A DNA stretch of 64,000 bases from Variovorax paradoxus. Its GTDB lineage: Bacteria > Pseudomonadota > Gammaproteobacteria > Burkholderiales > Burkholderiaceae_C. Numbering within the stretch: position 1 is the stretch's first letter; the number at the start of each line of letters is the position of its first letter. Shown piece by piece: positions 7,527 to 16,280 of this stretch. The DNA lies in NCBI RefSeq assembly GCF_018614955.1, contig NZ_JAGGNV010000051.1, forward strand, positions 1 to 64,000. Reading direction: 5' to 3'. Position numbers and translations under genes: made by a program. The notes beneath the pieces are model-generated. The model saw only the letters and a list, made by a program, of their open reading frames with translations. It searched no databases and was not told the DNA's origin.

Positions 7527-8569
7527 CGACTGGAGACAACGCTTTGACAGCCCCCACAGCTACCACCGCTACCGCGCCCGGCTTCTCGCTGAAGGCACGG
7601 CTCTTTCGTCCCGCCACGCGGCAGAAGCTGCTGGCCTTCGCCAGCCTGATCGCGCTGATGGTGTTCTTCAGCTTCGCGTCGCCGCAGTTCCTGCAGACCG
7701 ACAACCTGGTGAGCATCCTGCAATCAACCGCGGTGAACGGCGTGCTGGCCATTGCCTGCACCTTCGTCATCATCACCGCGGGCATCGACCTTTCGGTGGG
7801 CACGCTAATGACTTTCTGCGCCGTCATGGCGGGCGTGGTGCTCACCTACATGGGCATGCCGCTCGCGCTGGGCATCGCGGCCGCGATCTTCTTCGGCGCG
7901 CTGGCCGGCTTTGTCTCGGGCGTGCTGATCGCCAAGCTCAAGATACCGCCCTTCATCGCGACGCTCGGCATGATGATGCTGCTCAAGGGCCTCTCGCTCG
8001 TGATCTCGGGCACCAAGCCGATCTACTTCAACGACACGCCGGATTTCCCGGCGATCTCGCAGGACTCGCTGATCAGCTACTTCATTCCCTCGCTGCCGAT
8101 TCCGAATGCGGTGCTGATTCTGTTCCTGGTGGCGATTGCGGCGAGCATCGTGCTCAACAAGACCATCCTGGGCCGCTACACCTTTGCGCTGGGCAGCAAC
8201 GAGGAGGCCGTGCGCCTGTCGGGCGTGAACACTGATTTCTGGAAGGTCGTGGTCTACACGGTGAGCGGCGGCATCTGCGGCATCGCGGGCCTCTTGATCG
8301 CCTCGCGCCTGAACTCCGCGCAGCCCGCGCTGGGACAGGGCTACGAGCTCGACGCGATTGCGGCAGTGGTCATCGGCGGTACCTCGCTCAGCGGGGGAAC
8401 GGGCACCATCGTCGGCACGATCATCGGCGCCTTCATCATGAGCGTGCTGACCAACGGCCTGCGCATCCTCTCGGTTGCGCAGGAGTGGCAGACGGTGGTC
8501 ACGGGCGTGATCATCATCCTCGCCGTGTACGCGGACATCCTGCGCCGCCGCAGCGGCAGCAAGCACTGA
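7523..8569 (+). CDS. sugar ABC importer, permease (RbsC type)
   Basis: This 348-residue inner-membrane permease of the BPD_transp_2 family has about 8-10 hydrophobic helices from residue 37 on, and a Thr/Ala-rich cytoplasmic N-terminus. Family landmarks are GIDLSVGTLM and IPPFIATLGMMMLLKGLSL, and near the C-terminus VIGGTSLSGGTGTIVGTIIGA. ATG 7523 overlaps the ATPase stop, implying translational coupling. The longer upstream frame is simply the overlap. It forms the membrane channel with the preceding ATPase and receives sugar from the binding protein encoded 30 bases downstream. Confidence 0.93.
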   Translation: MTTGDNALTAPTATTATAPGFSLKARLFRPATRQKLLAFASLIALMVFFSFASPQFLQTDNLVSILQSTAVNGVLAIACTFVIITAGIDLSVGTLMTFCAVMAGVVLTYMGMPLALGIAAAIFFGALAGFVSGVLIAKLKIPPFIATLGMMMLLKGLSLVISGTKPIYFNDTPDFPAISQDSLISYFIPSLPIPNAVLILFLVAIAASIVLNKTILGRYTFALGSNEEAVRLSGVNTDFWKVVVYTVSGGICGIAGLLIASRLNSAQPALGQGYELDAIAAVVIGGTSLSGGTGTIVGTIIGAFIMSVLTNGLRILSVAQEWQTVVTGVIIILAVYADILRRRSGSKH

Positions 8570-8599
8570 TCCCATTTTCACAATCACAGGAGACATCGC

Positions 8600-9556
8600 A
8601 TGATCCAGAGAAGAGCAGTTACAACCACGCTCGGTGCGGCCCTCATTGGCCTGTCGGGTTTCGCGCAGGCGCAGGCGCAGACGCAGGAGATCTACATCCC
8701 GCTCGTGTCCAAGGGCTTCCAGCACCAGTTCTGGCAGGCCGTGAAATCCGGCGCCGAGCAGGCCGCGAAAGACCTGAAGGTGAAGGTCACGTTCGAAGGT
8801 CCCGAGACTGAGGCGATGGTCGACAAGCAGATCGACATGCTCTCCGCGGCGCTTGCGAAGAAACCGCAGGCCATCGGCTTCGCCGCGCTCGACAGCCAGG
8901 CCGCCATTCCGCTCCTGAAGAAGGCGCAGGCCGCGAAGATCCCCGTTGTGGCGTTCGACTCGGGCGTGGACAGCGACATTCCCGTGACCACCACCACGAC
9001 CGACAACAAGGCCGCCGCTGCGCTGGCCGCCGACAAGATGGCCGAGATGATCGGCAAGTCGGGTGAAGTCGCGCTGGTGGTGCACGACCAGACCAGCCGT
9101 ACCGGTGTGGATCGGCGTGACGGCTTCGTCAACCGCATCCAGTCGACCTACCCGAACATCAAGATCGTGAGCGTGCAGTACGGGGGTGGCGACCAACTGA
9201 AGTCCACCGAAATCACCAAATCGATCCTGCAGGCTTCCCCGAATCTGAAAGGCATCTTCGGCGCCAACGAAGGCTCAGCCATCGGCGTGGTCAACGGCGT
9301 GAAGGAGATGAAGCGCAGCGGGAAGGTCGTGATCATCGGCTACGACTCCGGCAAGCAGCAGAAGAACGCAATCATGGACGGCAGCATGGCCGGCGCCATC
9401 ACGCAGAACCCGGTCGGCATGGGCTACAAGACCGTGGAGATGGCAGTGAAGGCGATCAAGGGCGAGAAGCTGCCCAAGGTGGTCGATACCGGGTTCTTCT
9501 GGTACGACAAGACGAATATTGCCGATCCCAAGATCGCCGCGGTTCTGTACGACTGA
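8600..9556 (+). CDS. sugar ABC importer, periplasmic binding protein (RbsB type)
   Basis: This 318-residue protein has a signal peptide (MIQRRAVTTTLGAAL, cleavage probably after AQA near residue 26) and a Peripla_BP_4 fold. The start is fixed by AGGAGA about 6 bases upstream of ATG 8600. Motifs include KGFQHQFWQAVKSGAEQAA near the N-terminus, VVAFDSGVDSD in the middle and VIIGYDSGKQQKNAI near the hinge. It binds the sugar in the periplasm and docks on the RbsC-type permease. Its order behind ATPase and permease differs from the classical rbs operon but is common in Burkholderiales sugar loci. Confidence 0.93.
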   Translation: MIQRRAVTTTLGAALIGLSGFAQAQAQTQEIYIPLVSKGFQHQFWQAVKSGAEQAAKDLKVKVTFEGPETEAMVDKQIDMLSAALAKKPQAIGFAALDSQAAIPLLKKAQAAKIPVVAFDSGVDSDIPVTTTTTDNKAAAALAADKMAEMIGKSGEVALVVHDQTSRTGVDRRDGFVNRIQSTYPNIKIVSVQYGGGDQLKSTEITKSILQASPNLKGIFGANEGSAIGVVNGVKEMKRSGKVVIIGYDSGKQQKNAIMDGSMAGAITQNPVGMGYKTVEMAVKAIKGEKLPKVVDTGFFWYDKTNIADPKIAAVLYD

Positions 9557-9575
9557 TCCTTTCTCCGAAGACCTC

Positions 9576-10856
9576 ATGACCATCGTTCGATCGATGCGCG
9601 TACTGGACGTGCGCTTTCCCACATCGCAGCAGCTCGACGGTTCCGATGCGATGAACCCTGACCCGGATTACTCCGCAGCGTACGTCGTACTGGAAACCGA
9701 CCAGCCGGGGCTCGAAGGCCACGGCCTGACCTTCACCATCGGCCGCGGCAACGAGATCTGCTGCGCGGCCATCGAGGCGATGCGTCACCTGGTCGTGGGG
9801 CTCGACCTGCAGTGGGTGGCCGAGGACATGGGGCGCTTCTGGCGGCACATCACCTCAGACAGCCAGCTGCGGTGGATCGGCCCCGACAAGGGCGCCATCC
9901 ACCTTGCGACCGGTGCGGTGGTCAATGCGATGTGGGACCTGTGGGCTAAGTCCGAGGGCAAGCCGGTGTGGCAGCTGGTGGCGGACATGAGCCATGAAGA
10001 GCTGGTGCGCTGCATCGACTTTCGCTACATCACCGACTGCATCACGCCAGAAGAAGCGCTCGCGCTGCTGCGCGATGCGGCTGTGGGCAAGGCCGAGCGT
10101 GTGGCCACGCTGCAGGCCGAAGGCTACCCCTGCTACACGACTTCGGCCGGCTGGCTCGGCTACTCCGACGAGAAGCTGCGGCGGCTGGCGCAAGAGGCGG
10201 TCGATGCGGGCTTCAACCACGTCAAGCTCAAGGTGGGGCGCGACCTGCAGGACGACATCCGCCGATTGACCGTGGCGCGCGAGGTGCTCGGCCCCGATCG
10301 CCACCTGATGATCGACGCCAACCAGGTCTGGGAGGTCGACCAGGCGATCGACTGGGTGCGGCAGCTGGCATTCGCCAAGCCCTGGTTCATCGAAGAGCCG
10401 ACGAGTCCCGACGACGTGGAAGGCCATCGCAAGATTCGCGAAGGCATCGCGCCGGTGGTGAAGGTGGCCACGGGCGAGATGTGCCAGAACCGGATCATGT
10501 TCAAGCAGTTCATCATGCGTGGCGCCACCGACGTGGTGCAGATCGATGCGTGCCGGCTCGGCGGCGTCAACGAGATCCTGGCGGTGATGCTGATGGCCGC
10601 GAAATACAAGCTGCCCGTGTGTCCGCACGCCGGTGGCGTGGGCCTCTGCGAGTACGTGCAGCATCTGTCGATGATCGACTACCTGTGCATCTCGGGGACG
10701 CGCGAGGGCAGGGTGATCGAGTATGTGGACCATCTGCATGAGCACTTCGTCGAGCCCTGCGTGATTCGCGATGCGGCGTACATGCCGCCGACGGCGGCGG
10801 GCTTCTCGATCACGATGAAGCCCGAGTCGCTCGAGCGCTATCGGTTTCGTGAGTAA
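9576..10856 (+). CDS. fucD: L-fuconate dehydratase
   Basis: This is a 426-residue enolase-superfamily enzyme. The N-terminal capping domain includes FPTSQQLDGSDAMNPDPDYS and GLTFTIGRGNE, both typical of L-fuconate dehydratases. In the barrel, HVKLKVG supplies the K-x-K base, MIDANQVW and FIEEPTSPDD metal ligands, ATGEMCQN the third ligand, and CPHAGGVGL the catalytic His. It removes water from L-fuconate to give 2-keto-3-deoxy-L-fuconate. Start is ATG 9576, because an upstream in-frame TTG at 9519 lies inside the preceding gene. It stands 19 bases after the binding-protein gene. Confidence 0.93.
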   Translation: MTIVRSMRVLDVRFPTSQQLDGSDAMNPDPDYSAAYVVLETDQPGLEGHGLTFTIGRGNEICCAAIEAMRHLVVGLDLQWVAEDMGRFWRHITSDSQLRWIGPDKGAIHLATGAVVNAMWDLWAKSEGKPVWQLVADMSHEELVRCIDFRYITDCITPEEALALLRDAAVGKAERVATLQAEGYPCYTTSAGWLGYSDEKLRRLAQEAVDAGFNHVKLKVGRDLQDDIRRLTVAREVLGPDRHLMIDANQVWEVDQAIDWVRQLAFAKPWFIEEPTSPDDVEGHRKIREGIAPVVKVATGEMCQNRIMFKQFIMRGATDVVQIDACRLGGVNEILAVMLMAAKYKLPVCPHAGGVGLCEYVQHLSMIDYLCISGTREGRVIEYVDHLHEHFVEPCVIRDAAYMPPTAAGFSITMKPESLERYRFRE

Positions 10857-10877
10857 AGAACAAAGGCACCGCACAAC

Positions 10878-11654
10878 ATGGATATGAATCTGAAGGACAA
10901 GGTGGTGCTGGTCACCGGCGGTGGCAGCGGCATCGGCGCGGCCATCTCACTCACGCTGGCGCGGGAAGGCGCGGTGCCGGTGGTCTGCGGCAAGAACCCG
11001 CTCGATGCGTCGTTCGAGGAGGAACTGCGCGCATTGCAGCCGCGGGCGCGATTCCTTCAGTTCGAGTTGATGGAAGAGGCGGCTTGCGGCAAGGCGATCG
11101 AAAGCACGGTTGCGGAGTTCGGTCGCATCGACGGTCTCGTCAACAACGCGGGTGTGAACGACAGCGTCGGCCTCGAGGCGGGGCGCGAGGCCTTCATCGC
11201 ATCACTGGATCGCAACCTCATTCACTATTACGTGATGGCGCATTTCAGCTTGCCGCACCTGAAGGTAAGCCGCGGGGCCATCGTCAACATTTCGTCGAAG
11301 ACCGCGCTCACAGGGCAGGGCAACACCAGCGGCTATTGCGCCGCCAAGGGGGCCCAGTTGTCATTGACGCGTGAGTGGGCTGCGGCGCCCGCGCCGGACG
11401 GCGTGCGCGTGAACGCCGTGATACCGGCCGAAGTCATGACGCCGCTGTACCAGCGCTGGATATCGGCGTTCGACGAACCCGACCAGATGCTGGCCGCCAT
11501 CACCGACAAGATCCCGCTGGGCCGCCGCATGACCACGCCGCAGGAGATTGCGAGCACCGCGGTGTTCCCGCTGTCCGAGCAGGCATCTCACACGACGGGG
11601 CAGTGGGTGTTTGTGGATGGCGGGTATACGCACCTGGATCGGGCGTTGACCTGA
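10878..11654 (+). CDS. L-fucose dehydrogenase (SDR)
   Basis: This is a 258-residue classical short-chain dehydrogenase with cofactor loop TGGGSGIG, NNAGVND, catalytic Ser in NISSKTALTG and YCAAKG for Tyr-Lys. The C-terminus TTGQWVFVDGGYTHLDRALT is the distinctive tail of Burkholderia-type L-fucose dehydrogenases. It oxidises L-fucose (and often L-galactose or D-arabinose) to the 1,5-lactone, the first step of the non-phosphorylating route, feeding the lactonase at 5133. It follows fucD by 21 bases. A family shift to another aldose is possible, but the flanking fuconate dehydratase makes L-fucose most likely. Confidence 0.88.
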   Translation: MDMNLKDKVVLVTGGGSGIGAAISLTLAREGAVPVVCGKNPLDASFEEELRALQPRARFLQFELMEEAACGKAIESTVAEFGRIDGLVNNAGVNDSVGLEAGREAFIASLDRNLIHYYVMAHFSLPHLKVSRGAIVNISSKTALTGQGNTSGYCAAKGAQLSLTREWAAAPAPDGVRVNAVIPAEVMTPLYQRWISAFDEPDQMLAAITDKIPLGRRMTTPQEIASTAVFPLSEQASHTTGQWVFVDGGYTHLDRALT

Positions 11655-11700
11655 GCTCCCACTCTTCCGCTCTCTCATGGACTATTGGATCGGACGACCC

Positions 11701-12030
11701 ATGCGCCACTGCCTGGCCCTTGACTTGAAAGACGACCCGACGCTGATCGCGGAGTACGAGGCGTATCACCGCAGCATCTGGCCCGAGGTGCGCGCGCATC
11801 TGCATGCACATGGCGTGACGGGGATGGAGATCTACAGGCTGGGCACGCGGATGGTGATGCTGGTGGAGACGGATGACGCGCGGTATGACGCCGAGGCGAT
11901 GGCGGCTGCGACGCGGGACGATCCGAAGATTCGGGAGTGGGAAGAATTGATGTGGAACTTTCAGGCGCCAACGCCTTGGACGCCTGACGGGGAGAAGTGG
12001 GTGGAGATGGATCGGATATTTGAGTTGTAG
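11701..12030 (+). CDS. L-fucose/L-rhamnose mutarotase (RhaM family)
   Basis: This is a 109-residue small alpha+beta barrel protein of the RhaM/DUF718 family. It starts MRHCLALDLKDDP and carries the family residues EYEAYHRSIWPEV (catalytic His, Trp), GVTGMEIYRLG and WEELMWNFQ. It interconverts anomers of the incoming deoxysugar so that the dehydrogenase receives the right one. An ATG at 11677 is in frame but gives an odd N-terminus, so 11701 is preferred. It is the last gene of the operon. No clear terminator follows before the secretin remnant. Confidence 0.85.
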   Translation: MRHCLALDLKDDPTLIAEYEAYHRSIWPEVRAHLHAHGVTGMEIYRLGTRMVMLVETDDARYDAEAMAAATRDDPKIREWEELMWNFQAPTPWTPDGEKWVEMDRIFEL

Positions 12031-12175
12031 GTGCTTGCGGTGTTGGATTCCACCGATCCCCGACCCTAGATTTCATCGCGACAGACCCACGTATCGATGT
12101 GCATTTGTGGTGCTTCGCAAATGCCCCTGACTGGTGCCTTGTGACGCTGCGGCTCGAACCCAACGACGACGACAA

Positions 12176-13964
12176 CAGAAGCTCAACTACGCGTCGGCCA
12201 ACAACCTGCTGCCGGTGCTGCGTCCGCTGATTGCGCCCAACAACACGATCAACGTGAACCCGGGCAACAACTCGCTGGTGATCACCGACTATGCCGAGAA
12301 ACATGCGGCGGCTGGCGCGCATCATTGCCACGCTCGACGTGCCGAACACTTCCGGCATCGAGGTCATCCCGTTGAAGCACTCGGTCGCCACCGACCTGGT
12401 GCCGCTGATCACCCGCCTGGCCGAAGGCGGAAGTGGTGCCGCCGGTCAGACGGCGGTCGGCACGGTTGACGCGTCCTTTCGCACGACGATCCTGGCGGAG
12501 CCACGAAGCAATGCGCTTATCCTGCGCGCCGCCAATCCGGCGCGCACACAACTCGTGCGCACGCTCGTCGACAAGCTCGACCGCCCGCCGATTGACAGCG
12601 GGAACGGCGCGGCTGGCAACATCTATGTGGTCTACCTGAAGAACGCCGATGCGGTGAAGCTGGCGACCACGCTGCGCGCGGCCATATCGGCCGACTCGCG
12701 CAGCAGCAGCTCCGGCACAACCAGTCCGCTGACAAGTTCTGCCAGCTCGACGGCCGCGTCGAACACGCAGGCAAGCACCAATACCAGCACAACAAGTACG
12801 GGCACCGTCAGCACGGCTGCGAGCACGCCGCTCAACAATGCCAATCAGCCCTCGACTGGTGGTCAAATCCAGGCCGATCCCTCGACCAATTCGCTGATCA
12901 TCACCGCGTCCGAGCCGCAGTACCGGCAACTGCGGGCGGTGATCGACAAGCTCGATGGCCGGCGCGCACAGGTGCTGATCGAAAGCCTGATCGTCGAGGT
13001 CAATGCCGACAAGGCGGCCGAGTTCGGCATCCCAGTGGCAGAGCGCGTTGGGCGGCAGCGGTAGCAACGTCGGCGTGATTGGCACGAACTCCAGCCTGGG
13101 CGGCGCCAACATCATCGATCTGGCGGTCGGTATCGCGACATCCGACACCACCACACGGCCATCGAGCGGCTTCAATTTCGCCATTGCCCACAAGGTCAAT
13201 GGCGAGTACGTGCTTGGCTTCTTGGCGCGCTTCCTGCAGAGCAACGGCGAAGGCAATGTGCTCTCGACGCCAAACCTACTAAGAAGCACTACCCGCACCC
13301 CATGCTTCATGCCCCGGGGTCGGGCCCGCCCGATGAACAACTACTGACGCTCGACAATGAGGAGGCCAAGATCGTGGTTGGTCAGAACGTGCCTTTCGTC
13401 ACCGGCCAGTACACCGACACCAGCAGCAGCACTACAACAGTCAACCCCTTCCAGACCATTGAACGCAAGGATGTGGGGTTGACGCTGCGCGTGCGGCCGC
13501 AGATCAGCGAGAACGGCACTGTCAAGATGTCGATCTATCAGGAAGTCTCTAGCGTGGTGGCCTCTACCGTCAGCAACGCGAACGGACCGACCACCAGCAA
13601 GCGCTCGATCGAGTCGAGCGTGCTGGTCGATGACGGCACCATCGTGGTCATCGGCGGCCTGCTGCAGGACGAGTATTCGCGCAGCGACGAGAAGGTTCCT
13701 GGCCTCGGCGATGTGCCGGTTCTCGGCAATCTCTTCAAGAGTGAAACAAGGTCGCGAAAGAAAACAAATCTCATGGTCTTTCTGCGTCCGAGCGTGATCA
13801 GGGATTCAGGAACAGCAGAGGCGATTACCCGGCGGATTTACAACAGCATTCGAGGTGAGCAGATCTTGACAAAACCAGAAGCCAACCCGCTGCTACCAGG
13901 CGTAAGTGACGCCCCCGTCTTGCCTCCTGTTGACATGCGATCAGCGAATGAACAAGGCAAATAG
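12176..13964 (+). pseudogene. gspD: type II secretion secretin gene, decayed
   Basis: Homology begins abruptly at LNYASANNLLPVLRPLIAP, so the signal peptide and N0 domain are missing. N1-N3 repeats and the secretin domain follow in four pieces. An extra A at about 12299 shifts the frame after VITDYAE. An extra C at about 13032 shifts it after AEFGI. A 65-bp insertion follows STPNLL (13276-13345). The last piece carries VPFVTGQYTDT, VGLTLRVRPQISENGTVKM and IGGLLQDEYSRSDEKVPGLG, hallmarks of GspD outer-membrane pores. A Ser/Thr-rich linker lies at about 12700-12840. No other gsp genes are nearby. Confidence 0.88.
13276..13345 (+). repeat. 65-bp insertion with 5-bp direct flanks in gspD
   Basis: CTACT at 13276-13280 recurs at 13341-13345. 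Removing one copy plus the 60 bases between restores the secretin frame STPNLL-TLDNEEAK. The insert shows no terminal inverted repeats that I can see, so it may be a small mobile-element scar or a templated insertion. Confidence 0.6.
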
Positions 13965-14240
13965 ACGGATCCGCTTGAGAGCCAGGTCTGATCGAGCACT
14001 CGTGCATGACGCTAGCCCGGGAGCAAGGGCGAACAGCGTCTTGAGGTTCGAATGGGCTGCATCGGAACTCGCCAAATGGTCGGCTCGCCATTCCGGCCCT
14101 TCATGCGGGTGTCGTGCCGCGGTCCTACCCTGTTGGTCTCGAATGCCTTCCCCCGCGTGTCCAAGCTTGACGAGCCGCTGGCAGTGCGCTGATCGTGCGT
14201 GCCCGAGTTTGTCCCAAAAGTCTCCCGTTCTTTTCATGCA

Positions 14241-14435
14241 ATGTCGACCATGAGTTCACGAGTCTTCAGGCTTAGCGTGGATCGCGCTGAGAACGGCGAT
14301 TTCATTTGGGTCATCACCGAGGTCGGCCCTTCGTCGCAGGAGGTCGAGCTTGCCGCTTCGCTCGACACCTATCCGACTGCCGCGCAAGCACTGGCAGCGG
14401 GCGCGAAGGTCTTGGAAGGGATAGGAAGCGCCTAG
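14241..14435 (+). CDS. small hypothetical protein, paralogue of the 887 gene
   Basis: This is a 64-residue protein. Its core reads V-D-x-A-x-x-G-x-F-x-W-V-I-x-E, then a polar stretch, then ALAAGAKVLEGI, matching the order of motifs in the 887-1177 product. ATG 14241 is used rather than the upstream GTG 14199, whose extra residues are not shared. No signal peptide or helix-spanning region is seen. It is flanked by the decayed gspD and by gene-free sequence leading to the second small RNA, so both paralogues sit near the sRNA copies. No function is known to me. Confidence 0.5.
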   Translation: MSTMSSRVFRLSVDRAENGDFIWVITEVGPSSQEVELAASLDTYPTAAQALAAGAKVLEGIGSA

Positions 14436-14798
14436 ACGGCGGAGTCAACTCGACCAACACGATGTGCCTCGGCTTCAAACCGCACGATGAAGCCGATCGT
14501 GGCAGCGGATTCATCGGCAGATTGATGCGGTGCCCTCGTGTAGCACCGCGCGGAACGCCGCATCGGCGTTGTATGCGTCGGCATGCAGGGGGAGTTCGGC
14601 TGGCACCCGTCGCAACCCGTCGCAATGGCAGGCAGGCTCAGCAGTTCTGGAAGCTTTTCTCAGACGGCCTCTTCGCGCAGTGTCACAAGGGATTCAAATT
14701 CGGCGCTGAGGAAGGGGTGTGGATCGTATCGATTCAGACTCTATGCGAACGGCCGACGGAAACTGGCTGGTCGCTCCTGCGCCTGGCTTCCCTCCGAG
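14436..14798. other. no recognisable gene
   Basis: Several open frames run through here, but none has a ribosome binding site, natural composition or recognisable domain. The longest (14583-14891) overlaps the sRNA repeat and looks like chance. Confidence 0.45.
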
Positions 14799-14814
14799 AT
14801 GCCGCTGGCGACGG

Positions 14815-14895
14815 GGCAAAAAAAAGCCCGCCGAAGCGGGCTAATGTCAGCCCTTCACAGAGGAGGGAGGGTTGGGAGGAACTCGGGCTGACAGG
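14815..14895 (-). ncRNA. small RNA with CCUCC loop, copy 2
   Basis: On the minus strand TGTCAGCCC (14893-14885) pairs perfectly with GGGCTGACA (14853-14845) around a 31-nt loop holding GTTCCTCCCAACCCTCCC and a further CCTCC. Then AGCCCGC-TTCG-GCGGGCT (14842-14825) plus eight T's forms a very strong terminator. The expected RNA is about 75 nt. The -10 TACATT is at 14904-14899. Relative to copy 1 the structure is conserved, with one compensatory pair. The terminator may also end readthrough from the gene at 15046, about 150 bases upstream on the same strand. Confidence 0.72.
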
Positions 14896-14898
14896 TGC

Positions 14899-14904
14899 AA
14901 TGTA
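14899..14904 (-). promoter_or_regulatory. -10 box of small RNA copy 2
   Basis: TACATT with upstream CTA-A-C-GGG-C is shared with copy 1 at identical distance to the first stem. Confidence 0.5.
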
Positions 14905-15045
14905 GTCCCCGAGTTTGTAGCAATTGAGGAGAGCGCCCGGCAAATGTGCGTTGCTCGCATTGCTCCTCAGACTGACTTAAGTTTGGCGCCGTACGCTTCG
15001 TCGACCTCGCCAGCCAATTCATTGCCCGGTGTAGCCGGCATCCCC

Positions 15046-16239
15046 TTATAGCGTCGCAAAACCGCGACCCAGATCGGCCACCAGATCTGCCGGATCTTCC
15101 AGCCCCACATGCAGGCGTATGACCTGGCCGCGCGTGCGCCAGTCGGCGATGCTGCGGGCCCTGTTGATGTCGGCAAGCATGACCAGACTCTCGTAGCCTC
15201 CCCAGGAAGCGCCGAGGCCGAACAGCGACAGGCCATCGACCAGCCGTTCGGCTGCTGCAGCCGAGATCCCGGGCTGCAGTTCGAAGGACACCAATCCATT
15301 GGTGCCGATGCAATCGCGCTGCCACAGTGAATGGCCTGGATGCGAGGGGAAGGCGGGGCAGAACACGGTTGCCACTTCCGGCCGGGATCGCAGCCAGCGC
15401 GCGATCTGGAGCGCATGGCGCTCATGCATCTGCAGCCGCGCGGACAGCGTGCGCATGCCCCGCAGCACCAGCCAAGCGTCGTCCGGGCTGGCGGTCATGC
15501 CGAAGGTGTCGCTGCGCTCGGCCAAGGGCTGCCATGCCGCGCGGGTGGTGGACACGGTACCCATCATCACGTCCGAATGGCCGGACAAGTATTTGGTGGC
15601 GGCCATGATGGAGATGTCGGCACCCAGCGCCAACGGTCGGTACTGACAACCCGAACCCCATGTGTTGTCCGCCACCACCCACGTGCCGTGCTCATGGGCG
15701 ATCGCAGCCAGCCGCGGCAGGTCGCACATTTCGTAGAGCAGCGACCCCGGGCATTCTGCGTAGACCATGCGCGTCGCAGGCGTGAAGCCTTCCTCCAGAT
15801 CGCCGCCGTCGGCGCTGAAGAAGGTGCAACCGATGCCGTAGGGTTCCAGGAACGAGTGCGCGAGCTTGCGTGCCGGCTCGTAGACGCTGTCGGACATCAG
15901 CACGTGGTCACCGGGCTTCAAGTAAGCCAGCAGCGTCATGCCAATGGCTGCGAGACCGGTCGGGAATAGCCGCGTGCGGTAGGCGCCTTCGAGTTCACTC
16001 ACTGCATCTTCGAGCGCGAACGTGGTCGGAGTGCCTCTCGCACCGTAGGTAAAAAGCCGTTCGTCGCCACGACGTGCGCGCATCTCGCGTTGCGCCGCCA
16101 CGCTGTCGAACAACACCGTGCTAGCGCGTACCAGCGGTGGGTTCATGGGGTTGCCACCGGCGTAGGCAGGCGCCTTGCCCGCATGCAGCAGTCGGGTCTG
16201 AAGGGCCAGGTCGGGTGGAGTTGAATGCGGCGCGGGCAT
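15046..16239 (-). CDS. metC: cystathionine beta-lyase-like PLP enzyme
   Basis: This is a 397-residue Cys/Met-metabolism PLP enzyme. PLP-site landmarks are TYGARGTPTTFALEDA, the SDSVYEP loop, VVADNTWGSG and the Schiff-base lysine in AATKYLSGHSDVMMG. FPTGLAAIGMTLLAYL and the C-terminal GASWGGYESL fit cystathionine beta-lyases of the MetC group, which split cystathionine (and often cystine or cysteine) to a thiol, pyruvate and ammonia. The start at 16239 gives the usual MPAPHS-type N-terminus; the longer frame to 16323 is not conserved. It follows a Bug receptor gene by 41 bases. In this thiol locus a desulfhydrase role is likely. Confidence 0.85.
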   Translation of the reverse strand: MPAPHSTPPDLALQTRLLHAGKAPAYAGGNPMNPPLVRASTVLFDSVAAQREMRARRGDERLFTYGARGTPTTFALEDAVSELEGAYRTRLFPTGLAAIGMTLLAYLKPGDHVLMSDSVYEPARKLAHSFLEPYGIGCTFFSADGGDLEEGFTPATRMVYAECPGSLLYEMCDLPRLAAIAHEHGTWVVADNTWGSGCQYRPLALGADISIMAATKYLSGHSDVMMGTVSTTRAAWQPLAERSDTFGMTASPDDAWLVLRGMRTLSARLQMHERHALQIARWLRSRPEVATVFCPAFPSHPGHSLWQRDCIGTNGLVSFELQPGISAAAAERLVDGLSLFGLGASWGGYESLVMLADINRARSIADWRTRGQVIRLHVGLEDPADLVADLGRGFATL

Positions 16240-16280
16240 GCTGAGCTTTTGGCTAGGGTTCGCCGATGACGAAGACGGGG

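Larger units (their letters stand above)
14799..14907. repeat. dispersed repeat, copy 2 (sRNA-bearing)
   Basis: This is the partner of 206-320 in the same orientation. The two copies bracket about 14.5 kb that includes the whole fucose locus and several decayed genes. Confidence 0.85.

Noticed and set aside
14583..14891. 102-codon ORF overlapping sRNA copy 2
   Set aside because: Composition is Ser/Arg/Gly-rich and no SD is seen; the conserved part is explained by RNA structure on the other strand.
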